Assembly: GCF_900091585.1 (NCBI RefSeq) | Contig: NZ_FMHT01000003.1 | Location: forward strand, 5,978,001-6,042,000 | Direction of reading: 5' to 3' | DNA: 64,000 bases | DNA from: Micromonospora nigra | Lineage (GTDB): Bacteria; Actinomycetota; Actinomycetes; Mycobacteriales; Micromonosporaceae | Shown: positions 47,274 to 55,161 of the stretch, one piece after another | Layout: every line of letters begins with the position of its first letter | Position numbering within the stretch: position 1 is the stretch's first letter | Notes under the pieces: model-generated | What the model was told of the DNA's origin: nothing | Database searches by the model: none | Seen by the model: only the letters and a program-made list of their open reading frames with translations | Made by a program: the position numbers and the translations under genes

Positions 47274-48302
47274 GTGACGCGTCCGAGCACCCGTGGGGGC
47301 TCCCGCACCTCCGCCGACCGACTGGCCCGGCTGCTGAACCTGGTGCCGTACCTGCTGGCCCGGCCCGGCATCGAGATCGCCGAGGCGGCCGGCGACCTCG
47401 GCATCACCGGGCGGCAGCTCCGGGAGGACCTGGAACTGCTCTGGGTGTGCGGGCTGCCCGGGTACGGTCCCGGTGACCTGATCGACATGGCTTTCGACGG
47501 TGACCGGGTCACGATCACCTACGACGCCGGCATCGACCGTCCGCTGCGGCTCACACAGGAAGAGGCCCTGGCCCTGGTCGTGGCGCTGCGGATGTTGGCG
47601 GAGACGCCGGGGGTGGCCAACCGGGAGGCGGTCGAGCGGGCTCTCGCCAAGATCGAGAACGCGGCCGGTGACCTGGTCGCCGCGCCGGTCGAGGTCCGGC
47701 TGTCCGGCGACAGCCAGCGGGTGGAGGCTTTGCGCGCCGCCGTGGAGGGCGGCCGGGCGCTGCGCATCACCTACTACACGCCGGCGCGGGACGAGACGAC
47801 CGAGCGGGTGGTGGATCCCCTGCGGGTGCTGATGGTCGGCGGCCGGGCGTACGTGGAGGCGTGGTGCCGCCGGGCCGAGGCGGTCCGGCTGTTCCGGGCC
47901 GACCGGATCGACGCCGTCACCGAGTTGGCCGAGCCGGCGGTGGTGCCGCCGCAGGCCCAGCCCCACGATCTCAGCGGGGGCGTCTTCCGTCCCTCGTCGG
48001 ACCTGCCCTTGATCACGCTGCGGATCGGGAGGGGCGAACGCTGGATCACCGAGTACTACCCGTGTGAGCGGGTCGAGGCCGACGGTGAGCAGTGGTTGGT
48101 CTCGCTGCGGGTCACCGACCTGGGGTGGGCCCGCCGCTTCGTGCTCGGGCTCGGGCCGCAGGTGACCGTCCTCGCCCCGGTGGAACTGGCCGAACAGGTA
48201 CACGCCGCCGCCGTGGCCGCCCTCGACGCGTACGCCACGCCCGCCCCCGATCTCGCCGTGCCGCGTGACGCCGACCCGGCGGGGACGGCCGGCAGCAGAT
48301 AG
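47274..48302 (+). CDS. pafC: WYL-domain transcriptional regulator PafC
   Basis: A 342-residue partner of PafB. HTH region: SADRLARLLNLVPYLLARPGIEIAEAAGDLGITGRQLREDLELLWV. The WYL-domain equivalent is RALRITYYTPARDETTERVVDPLRVLMVGGRAYVEAWCRRAEAVRLFRADRI. A WCX-like C-terminal domain contains WITEYYPCERVE. The GTG start follows GAAGGAGG. Its TAG stop overlaps the -10 box of the next gene. It most likely forms a heterodimer with PafB. Confidence 0.93.
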   Translation: MTRPSTRGGSRTSADRLARLLNLVPYLLARPGIEIAEAAGDLGITGRQLREDLELLWVCGLPGYGPGDLIDMAFDGDRVTITYDAGIDRPLRLTQEEALALVVALRMLAETPGVANREAVERALAKIENAAGDLVAAPVEVRLSGDSQRVEALRAAVEGGRALRITYYTPARDETTERVVDPLRVLMVGGRAYVEAWCRRAEAVRLFRADRIDAVTELAEPAVVPPQAQPHDLSGGVFRPSSDLPLITLRIGRGERWITEYYPCERVEADGEQWLVSLRVTDLGWARRFVLGLGPQVTVLAPVELAEQVHAAAVAALDAYATPAPDLAVPRDADPAGTAGSR

Positions 48303-48305
48303 GCT
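48300..48305 (+). promoter_or_regulatory. -10 box overlapping the pafC stop (leaderless)
   Basis: TAGGCT includes the pafC stop TAG and is followed by 7 nt and GTG 48313. Confidence 0.55.
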
Positions 48306-48312
48306 GACCGCC

Positions 48313-48561
48313 GTGCTGAAGTGGATCGTGCTCGCGCTGGTGTTGCTCCCCCTCGTCGCGCTCGCGCTGGCCGTCCGGCCGGTGCTGGCGCGGCTGCCTC
48401 GGCTGCGCCGGGCGGCGGTGGCGTTGCAGCGGCGCGCCGCCGAGGCCGAGTCGCTGCGCGTGGCGGCGGAGAGCCTGCAGGAGCGCGCCGAGGGCCTCCA
48501 GGAGCGCCTCGACACCACGGAGCGCAGGCTGACCCTCATCAGGGCCAAGCGCGGGGGCTGA
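48313..48561 (+). CDS. small membrane-anchored coiled-coil protein
   Basis: An 82-residue protein with one N-terminal hydrophobic helix (residues 4-28, WIVLALVLLPLVALALAV) and a basic/amphipathic C-terminal helix with heptad-like Leu/Ala spacing (LRVAAESLQERAEGLQERL). It is predicted to be anchored in the membrane with a cytoplasmic coiled coil. No family function is known to me. It lies between pafC and tatA. GTG 48313 is selected because the -10 box ends 7 nt upstream. Confidence 0.75.
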   Translation: MLKWIVLALVLLPLVALALAVRPVLARLPRLRRAAVALQRRAAEAESLRVAAESLQERAEGLQERLDTTERRLTLIRAKRGG

Positions 48562-48727
48562 TCGACGGCTGTCGGGACCGCTGCGCGGTTACTGCGCGGT
48601 TGCCTGCCCGAACGTGCACGAACGATCCTCCGGCAACGGTTGACGGGACACTTCCGGTTGGCCGAGACTTCACCCGCCGAGACGAACCACCACCGCCCCG
48701 GCGGGTGTCAAGCCCCTGCGACACACG

Positions 48728-48733
48728 TACGAT
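48728..48733 (+). promoter_or_regulatory. candidate -10 box of tatAC
   Basis: TACGAT, predicting a leader of about 38 nt with GGAG 6 nt before tatA ATG 48778. Confidence 0.4.
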
Positions 48734-48777
48734 GGGCTGCGCACACCCTCATCGACACAGAGCGACTGGAGCTTCCC

Positions 48778-49077
48778 ATGGGTGCCCTCAAGCCGTGGCA
48801 CATCGCCGTACTCGTGGTCGTGCTGATCCTGCTCTTCGGCGCGAAGCGGCTCCCCGACGCCGCGCGCTCGCTGGGTCGGTCGTTGCGGATCATCAAGGCC
48901 GAGACCAAGAGCCTCCAGGACGACGACCGTGACCTGGCCAGCAAGGCCGACGCGCAGGCCGGCTACCAGCCGTTGCCGCCGCAGTCCGGCCAGCAGGCCC
49001 CGTACGCGCAACAGCCCTACCAGGCCGCGCCGCAGCAGCCGGTCGTCGACCCGGTGCAGCGCGTCCGCGACAACTGA
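48778..49077 (+). CDS. tatA: twin-arginine translocase subunit TatA
   Basis: A 99-residue pore-forming subunit of the Tat system, which exports folded proteins with twin-Arg signals. It has a short N-terminal transmembrane helix ([21 protein letters not shown]), the FG hinge, then an amphipathic helix ([21 protein letters not shown]). The C-terminal tail is Gln/Pro-rich. ATG 48778 has GGAG 6 nt upstream. It precedes tatC by 17 bp; no tatB is in this window. Confidence 0.94.
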   Translation: MGALKPWHIAVLVVVLILLFGAKRLPDAARSLGRSLRIIKAETKSLQDDDRDLASKADAQAGYQPLPPQSGQQAPYAQQPYQAAPQQPVVDPVQRVRDN

Positions 49078-49094
49078 CCGAGGGCCCGATCACC

Positions 49095-50045
49095 GTGGCC
49101 TTCGCCCTGCGTAAGCGCGGCCCGAGCAAGTTCGTGCAGGCCGCCGACGGCTCGATGACACTGGTCGAGCACATCCGCGAGCTGCGGAACCGGCTGTTCA
49201 AGGCTTCGTTGGCGATCCTCGTCGGGTTCGGTGTCGGCATCTGGCTCGCCGGGCCGGTGCTGAGCATCCTCAAGAAGCCCTACTGTGATCTCCCGCAGGC
49301 GCAGACCACGAACGGCGCCTGTGACTTCGTGCAGCTCGGCCCGGCCGACCTGTTCCTGCTCAACCTCAAGATCGGCCTCTGGGTGGGGCTGCTGCTGGCC
49401 GCGCCGATCTGGCTGTACCAGCTCTGGGCGTTCATCGCGCCCGGCCTGCACCGCCACGAGCGCCGCTACGCGTACCTCTTCACCGGCCTGGCTGCGCCGC
49501 TGTTCGCCGCCGGCGCGGTGCTGGCCTACTTCGTCACCGCCAAGGGTCTGGAGTTCCTGCTCCAGATCTCCGGCAGCGAGATCAACACCACCCTCGACAT
49601 CACCCGCTACGTCTCCTTCGTGACGAACCTGATCCTGCTGTTCGGGGTGGCGTTCGAGTTTCCGTTGATCGTGCTGATGCTCAACTTCGTGGGCATCGCC
49701 AGCGCGAGGCGGCTGCTGGGCTGGTGGCGGATCGCCGTCTTCGTGTTCTTCGCCTTCGCCGCCGTGGTCACCCCGACGCCGGATCCGTTCGGCATGACGG
49801 CGCTGGCGTTGTGCCTGTGCGCGCTGTACTTCGCCGCTGTCGGTGTCGCCTTCCTCAACGACAAGCGCCGGGGCCGTGGCAAGGAGGTGTACGCCGGTGT
49901 CGGCGATGACGAGGCGTCCCCGCTGGAGGCCGACCCGGAGCCGGTCGAGGCGGGGCCACGGATCGACGCGACCGCCCCGATCGGCGTGCCGACACCGGTC
50001 GACGCGCCGGCCCCGATCGACCGCCGCTACGACGACATGACCTGA
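49095..50045 (+). CDS. tatC: twin-arginine translocase subunit TatC
   Basis: A 316-residue membrane receptor for twin-Arg signal peptides. The cytoplasmic start GSMTLVEHIRELRNRLFKA contains the signal-binding Glu. Six helices follow with LFLLNLKIGLWVGLLLAAPIWLYQLWAFIAPGL and FEFPLIVLMLNFVGI. Residues after ~262 form an acidic/Pro-rich cytoplasmic tail longer than in E. coli TatC, as usual in actinobacteria. A strong 22-bp hairpin ends the tatAC transcript. Confidence 0.95.
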   Translation: MAFALRKRGPSKFVQAADGSMTLVEHIRELRNRLFKASLAILVGFGVGIWLAGPVLSILKKPYCDLPQAQTTNGACDFVQLGPADLFLLNLKIGLWVGLLLAAPIWLYQLWAFIAPGLHRHERRYAYLFTGLAAPLFAAGAVLAYFVTAKGLEFLLQISGSEINTTLDITRYVSFVTNLILLFGVAFEFPLIVLMLNFVGIASARRLLGWWRIAVFVFFAFAAVVTPTPDPFGMTALALCLCALYFAAVGVAFLNDKRRGRGKEVYAGVGDDEASPLEADPEPVEAGPRIDATAPIGVPTPVDAPAPIDRRYDDMT

Positions 50046-50058
50046 CGCGGCGTCGCTC

Positions 50059-50106
50059 CGACACGAGACAAGCCCCCCGGTGATCCGGGGGGCTTGTCTC
50101 GTGTCG
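50059..50106 (+). terminator. tatC terminator hairpin
   Basis: A perfect 22-bp stem (50059-50080 with 50085-50106) with tetraloop TGAT, the strongest hairpin in the window. It ends the conserved block before the lanthipeptide insertion. Confidence 0.8.
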
Positions 50107-50277
50107 GGAGCCGGTCGGCGGTGGACCGCCGCGAAGAGATCCAGGGCCAATACCGTACTGCGGTGCCCACCGTCACCCCGGCAGTCGGCAATCCGTCACC
50201 GCGCCTCCACGGCCTGCGATGGCGTGAACGGCTGAATACGATGTGGCGACGTCCTTGACGAGAGAGGTCCCCTCCCC

Positions 50278-51615
50278 GTGCGTCGTCCGACGTTCCGCCG
50301 TCCACCCGCCGTCGTGCGGGAGGGTGACGCGCCGTTGCCGCAGCGAAGGGCCACGGTCGCCCGGTTCGTGCTGCTGGGAGCTGCTGTGGGCGCCGGGTTC
50401 CTCGTCGGTGTCCTGGCCGGTGGCCCGGCCAGCGCGGACTCGCGGGGCGGGTCGTCGGCCGACGCTCGACAGCGGGGGCCGGGCCTCGGCCAGCTCGGGG
50501 AATCCCTCGACGGGCTGGTCGCTGACGTCGTCACCCCCGTCGTCGCCTCTGTCGGACGTGCGGAGGGCTCGCGTGCCGGCCAGCCTCGCGACCGGTCACC
50601 CGACCCGTCTGTGACCGGGCGACCGGATGGCGGTCGCGGCGGCCCCGGCGACGCTTCGCAGCGGTCTCGACCGGGTCGAGACCGCTCGCCGGAGCGGCCG
50701 TTGACCGCGCGTCCCGCCCAGGAGCCGGCGGCGTGGCCGTTGACCGACCGTTCCGCCCGCGGGTCGGCGGCGGAGGGGGCGGCGGGCAGGCACGGGTCGG
50801 GCCGGCGGGTGTCGGACGAATCGTCGACCCGGTCGGGCGCGCCGGTCGTCGATGTCGACTTCCGACCCCCGGCCGAACCGGTCGTGGTCCTGCCGGAGGT
50901 GGCCGGGGCGGCGACCGACCCGGCACCACGGCCCGGAGCGAAAACCACCCCGGCACGGCCGGTGGTGGCGGCGCTGGACACCTTGCGGCCGGCGACCGTC
51001 GTGCGGCCGGTGTCCGGAGTGCTGCCCACCGTGCGCCCCGCGCTGCCCACCGTGCGCCCCGCGCTGGCCACCGTGCGCCCCGCGCTGGCCACCGTCGTCG
51101 GGGCGGTGTCGTCCGTCACGGAGGCGGTGATGACACCCGTCGCCCGGCTCGTGGGGGTGATCGCGCCCACGCTGCCCGGCGCACCGGTCTGCCCCGACTG
51201 GTCGGCTCCCCCCGTCGGTGGTCCGATGCCCTGCGTCCCGCCCGATGATCTGACATCGGGTGTTCCGGCGGCGCTGCCGCGTCAGGCGGAGGCGCCGGAG
51301 CCGTCGTCCGCACCACCGTCGGCGGTCGGAACGCCTCCGGCCGCGGGGACCGGTGTGGTGCCCGGACCGCACCGGACCTCGACCGGTCGACCGGGCGCAG
51401 GGCATGGATCGACGCCCGGGCCGACGAGCTTTCCGCAGCGCCCCGGTGTGCCCGGTAGCGACGGTGTCACCTGGGCCGACGGCGGTTCCGGACCGACGTA
51501 CGGGCTGACTCTCGACGTGGGTGTGTCCACGGCGGCCACCGACGCCCGGCCTGACATCTCTCCGGGTGGCGGGCGGGCGGGCCGGTTCCCCGGAGTCGCC
51601 GCCCGCCCCGGCTGA
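50278..51615 (+). CDS. secreted low-complexity protein next to the lanthipeptide cluster
   Basis: A 445-residue protein with no recognised domain. A basic start and hydrophobic helix (ATVARFVLLGAAVGAGFLVGVLAGG, residues ~25-50) followed by PASADS suggests a signal peptide. The rest is rich in Pro, Ala, Gly, Arg and Ser and is probably disordered. Residues ~250-275 hold three heptads (PTVRPAL, PTVRPAL, ATVRPAL) inside a hydrophobic stretch. Two Cys lie in APVCPDWSAPPVGGPMPCVPP. TACGAT at 50236-50241 and GAGAGAGG before GTG 50278 support the start. A cell-surface structural role is possible. Confidence 0.6.
   Translation: MRRPTFRRPPAVVREGDAPLPQRRATVARFVLLGAAVGAGFLVGVLAGGPASADSRGGSSADARQRGPGLGQLGESLDGLVADVVTPVVASVGRAEGSRAGQPRDRSPDPSVTGRPDGGRGGPGDASQRSRPGRDRSPERPLTARPAQEPAAWPLTDRSARGSAAEGAAGRHGSGRRVSDESSTRSGAPVVDVDFRPPAEPVVVLPEVAGAATDPAPRPGAKTTPARPVVAALDTLRPATVVRPVSGVLPTVRPALPTVRPALATVRPALATVVGAVSSVTEAVMTPVARLVGVIAPTLPGAPVCPDWSAPPVGGPMPCVPPDDLTSGVPAALPRQAEAPEPSSAPPSAVGTPPAAGTGVVPGPHRTSTGRPGAGHGSTPGPTSFPQRPGVPGSDGVTWADGGSGPTYGLTLDVGVSTAATDARPDISPGGGRAGRFPGVAARPG
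51025..51087 (+). repeat. three tandem 21-bp units
   Basis: Three near-identical 21-bp units (CCCACCGTGCGCCCCGCGCTG at 51025, 51046; first base G at 51067) encode the PTVRPAL heptads of the secreted protein. Confidence 0.85.
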
Positions 51616-51801
51616 GTCCGCCCCGACCCGCCCGCGCACCGCCGGTCCCACCGGCTGGTCGCCCGGGGTGGTCGTTCGGGTGCCCGTGACCGTGGAGCTA
51701 CCTGTCACGGGCTCGGACCAGTCCTTCGCGCGCTGTCGGCCCGTGCGGTCCCGTCGAGAGGACCGGTGGCCGCAGCGCGTACCCGAGATCGGAGCTACGT
51801 G

Positions 51802-52407
51802 GTGATCCGCGTTGTGGTTGGCGAAAGTATGGGTCTGCTGCGCAGTGCCTTGTGCGCGGCCCTGGCAGGTGAGGATGACATTGAGGTTGTCGCCGAGGTG
51901 ACCGGGATCGGCGGGTTGCCCGGGGTGTTGCGGCGGCACCGGCCGGACGTGGCGCTGGTGGATCTGGCGTCGGACGCCCCGGACCCGATCAAGGTGATCA
52001 TCGAGATCGCCGAGGCGGCACCCACGACGGCGGTGCTGGCGCTCAGTGCCCGGTGGAGTCCGGGCCTGGTGGAGGAGGCACTGACGGCCGGGGCGAGGGG
52101 CCTGGTCGGCAAGAACGAACCCCTCCACGAACTGGTCCGGGCGGTGCGGTCGCTCGCGGCGGGGGAGCGGGTCATCGACGCGGCCGCTGCCGCCATGGCG
52201 CTGCGGCCGTCCGCGGGTCCGCTGACCCGACGGGAGGTCGAGGTGTTGCGGATGGCCGCGGAGGGGTTGCCACTCAAGGAGATCGCCCGACGGCTGTTCC
52301 TGGCCCACGGCACGGTGCGCAACCACCTCTCGGCGATCATGCGTAAGACCGGGGCCCGCAACCGGATGGAGGCGGTCTGGCTCGCGCGTCGCGACGGCTG
52401 GATCTGA
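51802..52407 (+). CDS. LuxR-family regulator with degenerate receiver (RamR-like), copy 1
   Basis: A 201-residue response-regulator-like protein. The C-terminal HTH (LTRREVEVLRMAAEGLPLKEIARRLFLAHGTVRNHLSAIMRK) is intact. In the receiver the acidic pair that binds Mg is replaced (VVVGESMGLL), while the phosphoacceptor-position Asp (ALVDLAS, near residue 54) and Lys (VGKNE, near 104) remain. No kinase gene is next to it, as for the SapB regulator RamR. GTG 51802 is 7 nt after GGAG; GTG 51799 is adjacent. It faces the lanthipeptide operon and probably controls it. Confidence 0.85.
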   Translation: MIRVVVGESMGLLRSALCAALAGEDDIEVVAEVTGIGGLPGVLRRHRPDVALVDLASDAPDPIKVIIEIAEAAPTTAVLALSARWSPGLVEEALTAGARGLVGKNEPLHELVRAVRSLAAGERVIDAAAAAMALRPSAGPLTRREVEVLRMAAEGLPLKEIARRLFLAHGTVRNHLSAIMRKTGARNRMEAVWLARRDGWI

Positions 52408-52409
52408 CC

Positions 52410-52445
52410 GTGGGGGTGGGGCCACCCGCAGCGGTGGTCCCACCC
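52410..52445 (+). terminator. hairpin between the two LuxR genes
   Basis: GGGGGTGGGGCCACC (52410-52424) pairs with GGTGGTCCCACCCCC (52431-52445) with one G-U pair, 3 bp past the first regulator's stop. It suggests the two regulators are transcribed separately. Confidence 0.6.
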
Positions 52446-52618
52446 CCGCCGCACCGCCGGCGTGGTCGCCGTGCCCTGCGGGTCGTCGCTGTCGACACGT
52501 CCGCCCGGCCGACGGTCACCGACGTTCCGGTACGACGGCCGTCGGCGGGCGGAACCGGCGGTGTCGTGTTTGAATGCTGACAGTCCGTGATCTGTCTGAC
52601 GAAGCACGGGAGTCAACG

Positions 52619-53197
52619 GTGATCCGTACCCTGCTCGCTCTCGACGGTGCCCTGGTCCGTGGCGCACTGTCCCTCGTGCTGGCCGCGGAGGACGACATCA
52701 GCGTGGTCGCGGAGGTGGATCGCGGCGACGTGGTCCAGTCGACCATCCGGTTACGGCGTCCGGACGTGGCGGTGGTCGACCTCGGCCTCGTCGAGGACCT
52801 GCCGGTGGCCGGCACCTGCCCACTGCTGGTGCTCGCCGAGCCCCGCCGGGCCCGGAACCTGCACACCGTGTTCACCCCGTCCCGCGCCGTCGGCATCCTC
52901 GGCAGCGACGTCCCACCGCAGCGCGTGGTCGACGGGGTCCGCCGGCTCTCCCGTGGGGAGCCCGTGGTCGACGCGGAGCTCGTGATGGCGGCGCTGCACC
53001 GGGACAGCCCGCTGACCCCGCGTGAGACGGAGATCCTCGACCTGACGGCGGGTGGTGCGCCGGTCACGGAGGTGGCCGGGTCGCTCGGACTGGCTCCCGG
53101 TACCGTTCGCAACCATCTCGGCCGGATCATCCGGAAGGCGGGCGCGCGGACCAGGGTGGAGGCGGTCCGGGTGGCCCGCGACGCCGGGTGGATCTGA
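52619..53197 (+). CDS. LuxR-family regulator with degenerate receiver, copy 2
   Basis: A 192-residue paralogue of the preceding gene: both start VIR, share EDDI.VVAEV, RRPDVA.VDL and the ending of HTH plus GAR.R.EAV..AR..GWI. The HTH is LTPRETEILDLTAGGAPVTEVAGSLGLAPGTVRNHLGRI. The receiver is more eroded: the acidic pair is lost (LALDGALVRG), the Lys position is Ser/Asp (GILGSDVPP) and part of helix 3 is shorter. Only the VVDLG Asp remains. Phosphorylation is therefore doubtful; ligand binding or dimer control is more likely. GTG 52619 follows GGGAG. Confidence 0.82.
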   Translation: MIRTLLALDGALVRGALSLVLAAEDDISVVAEVDRGDVVQSTIRLRRPDVAVVDLGLVEDLPVAGTCPLLVLAEPRRARNLHTVFTPSRAVGILGSDVPPQRVVDGVRRLSRGEPVVDAELVMAALHRDSPLTPRETEILDLTAGGAPVTEVAGSLGLAPGTVRNHLGRIIRKAGARTRVEAVRVARDAGWI

Positions 53198-53274
53198 CCG
53201 GACGCCCGGTGCCGTCCGCGCGGGCGTCAACTGTCAACTCACCCACTGCTGGACCGATCCCGCCATGCTCGCGG

Positions 53275-55161
53275 TCAGCCCTGGCGCGGCGACCCGGCGG
53301 CGGCACGGTCATCCGTGGTGGCACGGTCATCTGCGGTGGCACGGTCATCCGCGGTGGTGTCGCCGGACGGCGCCGCCGCGAAGCCGTCCCAGTGTCCGAC
53401 GAGTTCCCGGTAGGCGGGTGAGCGGGCGAGCAGTTCCTCGTGGGTGCCCACCACCGGGCCGTCCTCATCGAACATCAGCACCCGGCGGGCGCGGGTGGCG
53501 GAGCTGATCCGGTGGGCGACGACCACCAGGGTGCCCGGTCGCCGGGCGAAGGCCCGCTCGACGGTCGCCTCCAGCGTCGGGTCCAGGTGGCAGGTGGCCT
53601 CGTCCAGGATGACCAGCGGGGCGGGGGCCAGGTACGCGCGTACCGCGGCGATCAGCTGCCGTTCACCTGCGGAGAGGGTGGCGGGCTCTACCGAGGCGGT
53701 GAGCCCGCCCAAGCGGCTGGCGAGAACGTCGGCCCTCAGGGCGGCCAGCGCGGCCTGAAGGGTCGGGTCGTCGGCCTCGGGGCGCAGGTAGCGGAGGTTG
53801 TCGGCCAGGGAGCCACTGAACAGGTACGCCTCCTGCGGCACCAGCACCCGCAGGGCGGCCAGGTCGGCGGGTGCGACGGCGGCCACGGGCCGGCCGGCGA
53901 GGTGGACCGTGCCACGCCCCGGCACGGCCAGCCCGGCGATCAGCGTGGCCAGGGTGGACTTGCCGGCACCGCTGGGACCCACCACCGTGAGATGGTCCCC
54001 TGCGGGCAGCGTCAACGAGAAGTCGTCCAGCACCGGCCGGGCGTGCGGGCCGTACCGGAAGGTCAGGTTGGCCAACCGGACCGCCGGTGGGTCTTCGCCG
54101 GCGACATTCGATGCCGGGGCCGCAGCGGTGCCGCCCGATGCCGGGGCCGCAGCGGTGCCGCCCGGCGTCGGGGCCGCAGCGGTGGCGTGTGGGCTGCCGC
54201 CCGGGGGTGGCCCGCAGGTGTGCAGGATCCGTTCCAGGGTGACGGCGTAGCGCAGCCCACCACCGCCGAGGCCCTGCACCACCGCGTGCAGGGCCGGTTG
54301 CAGACCGGTGGTGACGTAGACCAGCGCACCGAGCACCGCGCCGGTGCTCAGCCCGCGCCGTACCAGCCACGGCGCGGCGAGCAGCAGGACCACCACGGGC
54401 AGCCATCCGCCCAGCCCGAGGCTGAGGCTGCGCAGCGCGGACATCCGGGCCAGGGTCCGCTCGGTGCCGGCCTGCACCCTGATCCGGCGGTCGACCTCGG
54501 CCACCACCCGTTCCTCGGCACCGCAGGCGACCACGTCACGGTGCCCGCCGAGCGCGGTCGCCGCCGACCGGCCGAGGGCTTCGCCGGCCCGAACCTGGGC
54601 CCGCTGGTGTTCCAGCATCGCGGGTAGTGCGGCGACGAAGACGGCCAGCCCCGCGATCAGCGGAACCGCCACCAGCGCCGCGACCGTCGGATCCAGCGCC
54701 AGCAGGCCGAGCAGAGCCGCGCCGGCGCTGAACAGGAATCCGCGCACCACCATGACCAGACCGCCGAAGGTGTCCCGGACGATCTCCACCTGGTGGGTCA
54801 GGCGGGCCACCGGTGCGCTGTCCGGGCGGCCGCCGGCCCGGGTGGCGTCGTGCAGCGCGCCCGTGACGACCAGGCGGGCCAGGTCGTCGCGGAACGGTTC
54901 CACCACGGCACCGAGGCTGTGGTACACCCGGCCGGTGGCCGCCGCGCCGACGACGACGGCCAGGGCGAGCCCACCCAGCCAGGCCAGGCCGGTGGCGAAC
55001 CGGCCGGCGAGGAAGCCCTGGTCGACGGCACGGGCGACCAGCAGCCCGACGAGCAGCGCCGGCAGCGACTCGACCACCGACCAGGCGGCGAGCCGGCCGA
55101 CGTCCCGGCGGCGGGCCCGCAGCGCCCGCCACGTCGTCCGACCGACGTCCGCGCCGCTCAC
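53275..55161 (-). CDS. lanthipeptide ABC exporter half-transporter (RamB-like)
   Basis: A 628-residue fusion of a six-helix exporter domain (about 20-310) and an ATPase (about 375-590). Walker A is VVGPSGAGKST, and Walker B VILDEATCHLD keeps the catalytic Glu, with switch His in VVVAHRIS. The signature is LSAGERQ instead of LSGGQ. A Thr/Ala/Gly/Pro-rich linker between the two domains contains near-repeats (AAAPASGGT). The C-terminus repeats TADDRAT. No peptidase domain is present. It overlaps the partner transporter by 4 nt. Together they should export the modified peptide, as RamA/RamB do for SapB. Confidence 0.9.
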   Translation of the reverse strand: MSGADVGRTTWRALRARRRDVGRLAAWSVVESLPALLVGLLVARAVDQGFLAGRFATGLAWLGGLALAVVVGAAATGRVYHSLGAVVEPFRDDLARLVVTGALHDATRAGGRPDSAPVARLTHQVEIVRDTFGGLVMVVRGFLFSAGAALLGLLALDPTVAALVAVPLIAGLAVFVAALPAMLEHQRAQVRAGEALGRSAATALGGHRDVVACGAEERVVAEVDRRIRVQAGTERTLARMSALRSLSLGLGGWLPVVVLLLAAPWLVRRGLSTGAVLGALVYVTTGLQPALHAVVQGLGGGGLRYAVTLERILHTCGPPPGGSPHATAAAPTPGGTAAAPASGGTAAAPASNVAGEDPPAVRLANLTFRYGPHARPVLDDFSLTLPAGDHLTVVGPSGAGKSTLATLIAGLAVPGRGTVHLAGRPVAAVAPADLAALRVLVPQEAYLFSGSLADNLRYLRPEADDPTLQAALAALRADVLASRLGGLTASVEPATLSAGERQLIAAVRAYLAPAPLVILDEATCHLDPTLEATVERAFARRPGTLVVVAHRISSATRARRVLMFDEDGPVVGTHEELLARSPAYRELVGHWDGFAAAPSGDTTADDRATADDRATTDDRAAAGSPRQG

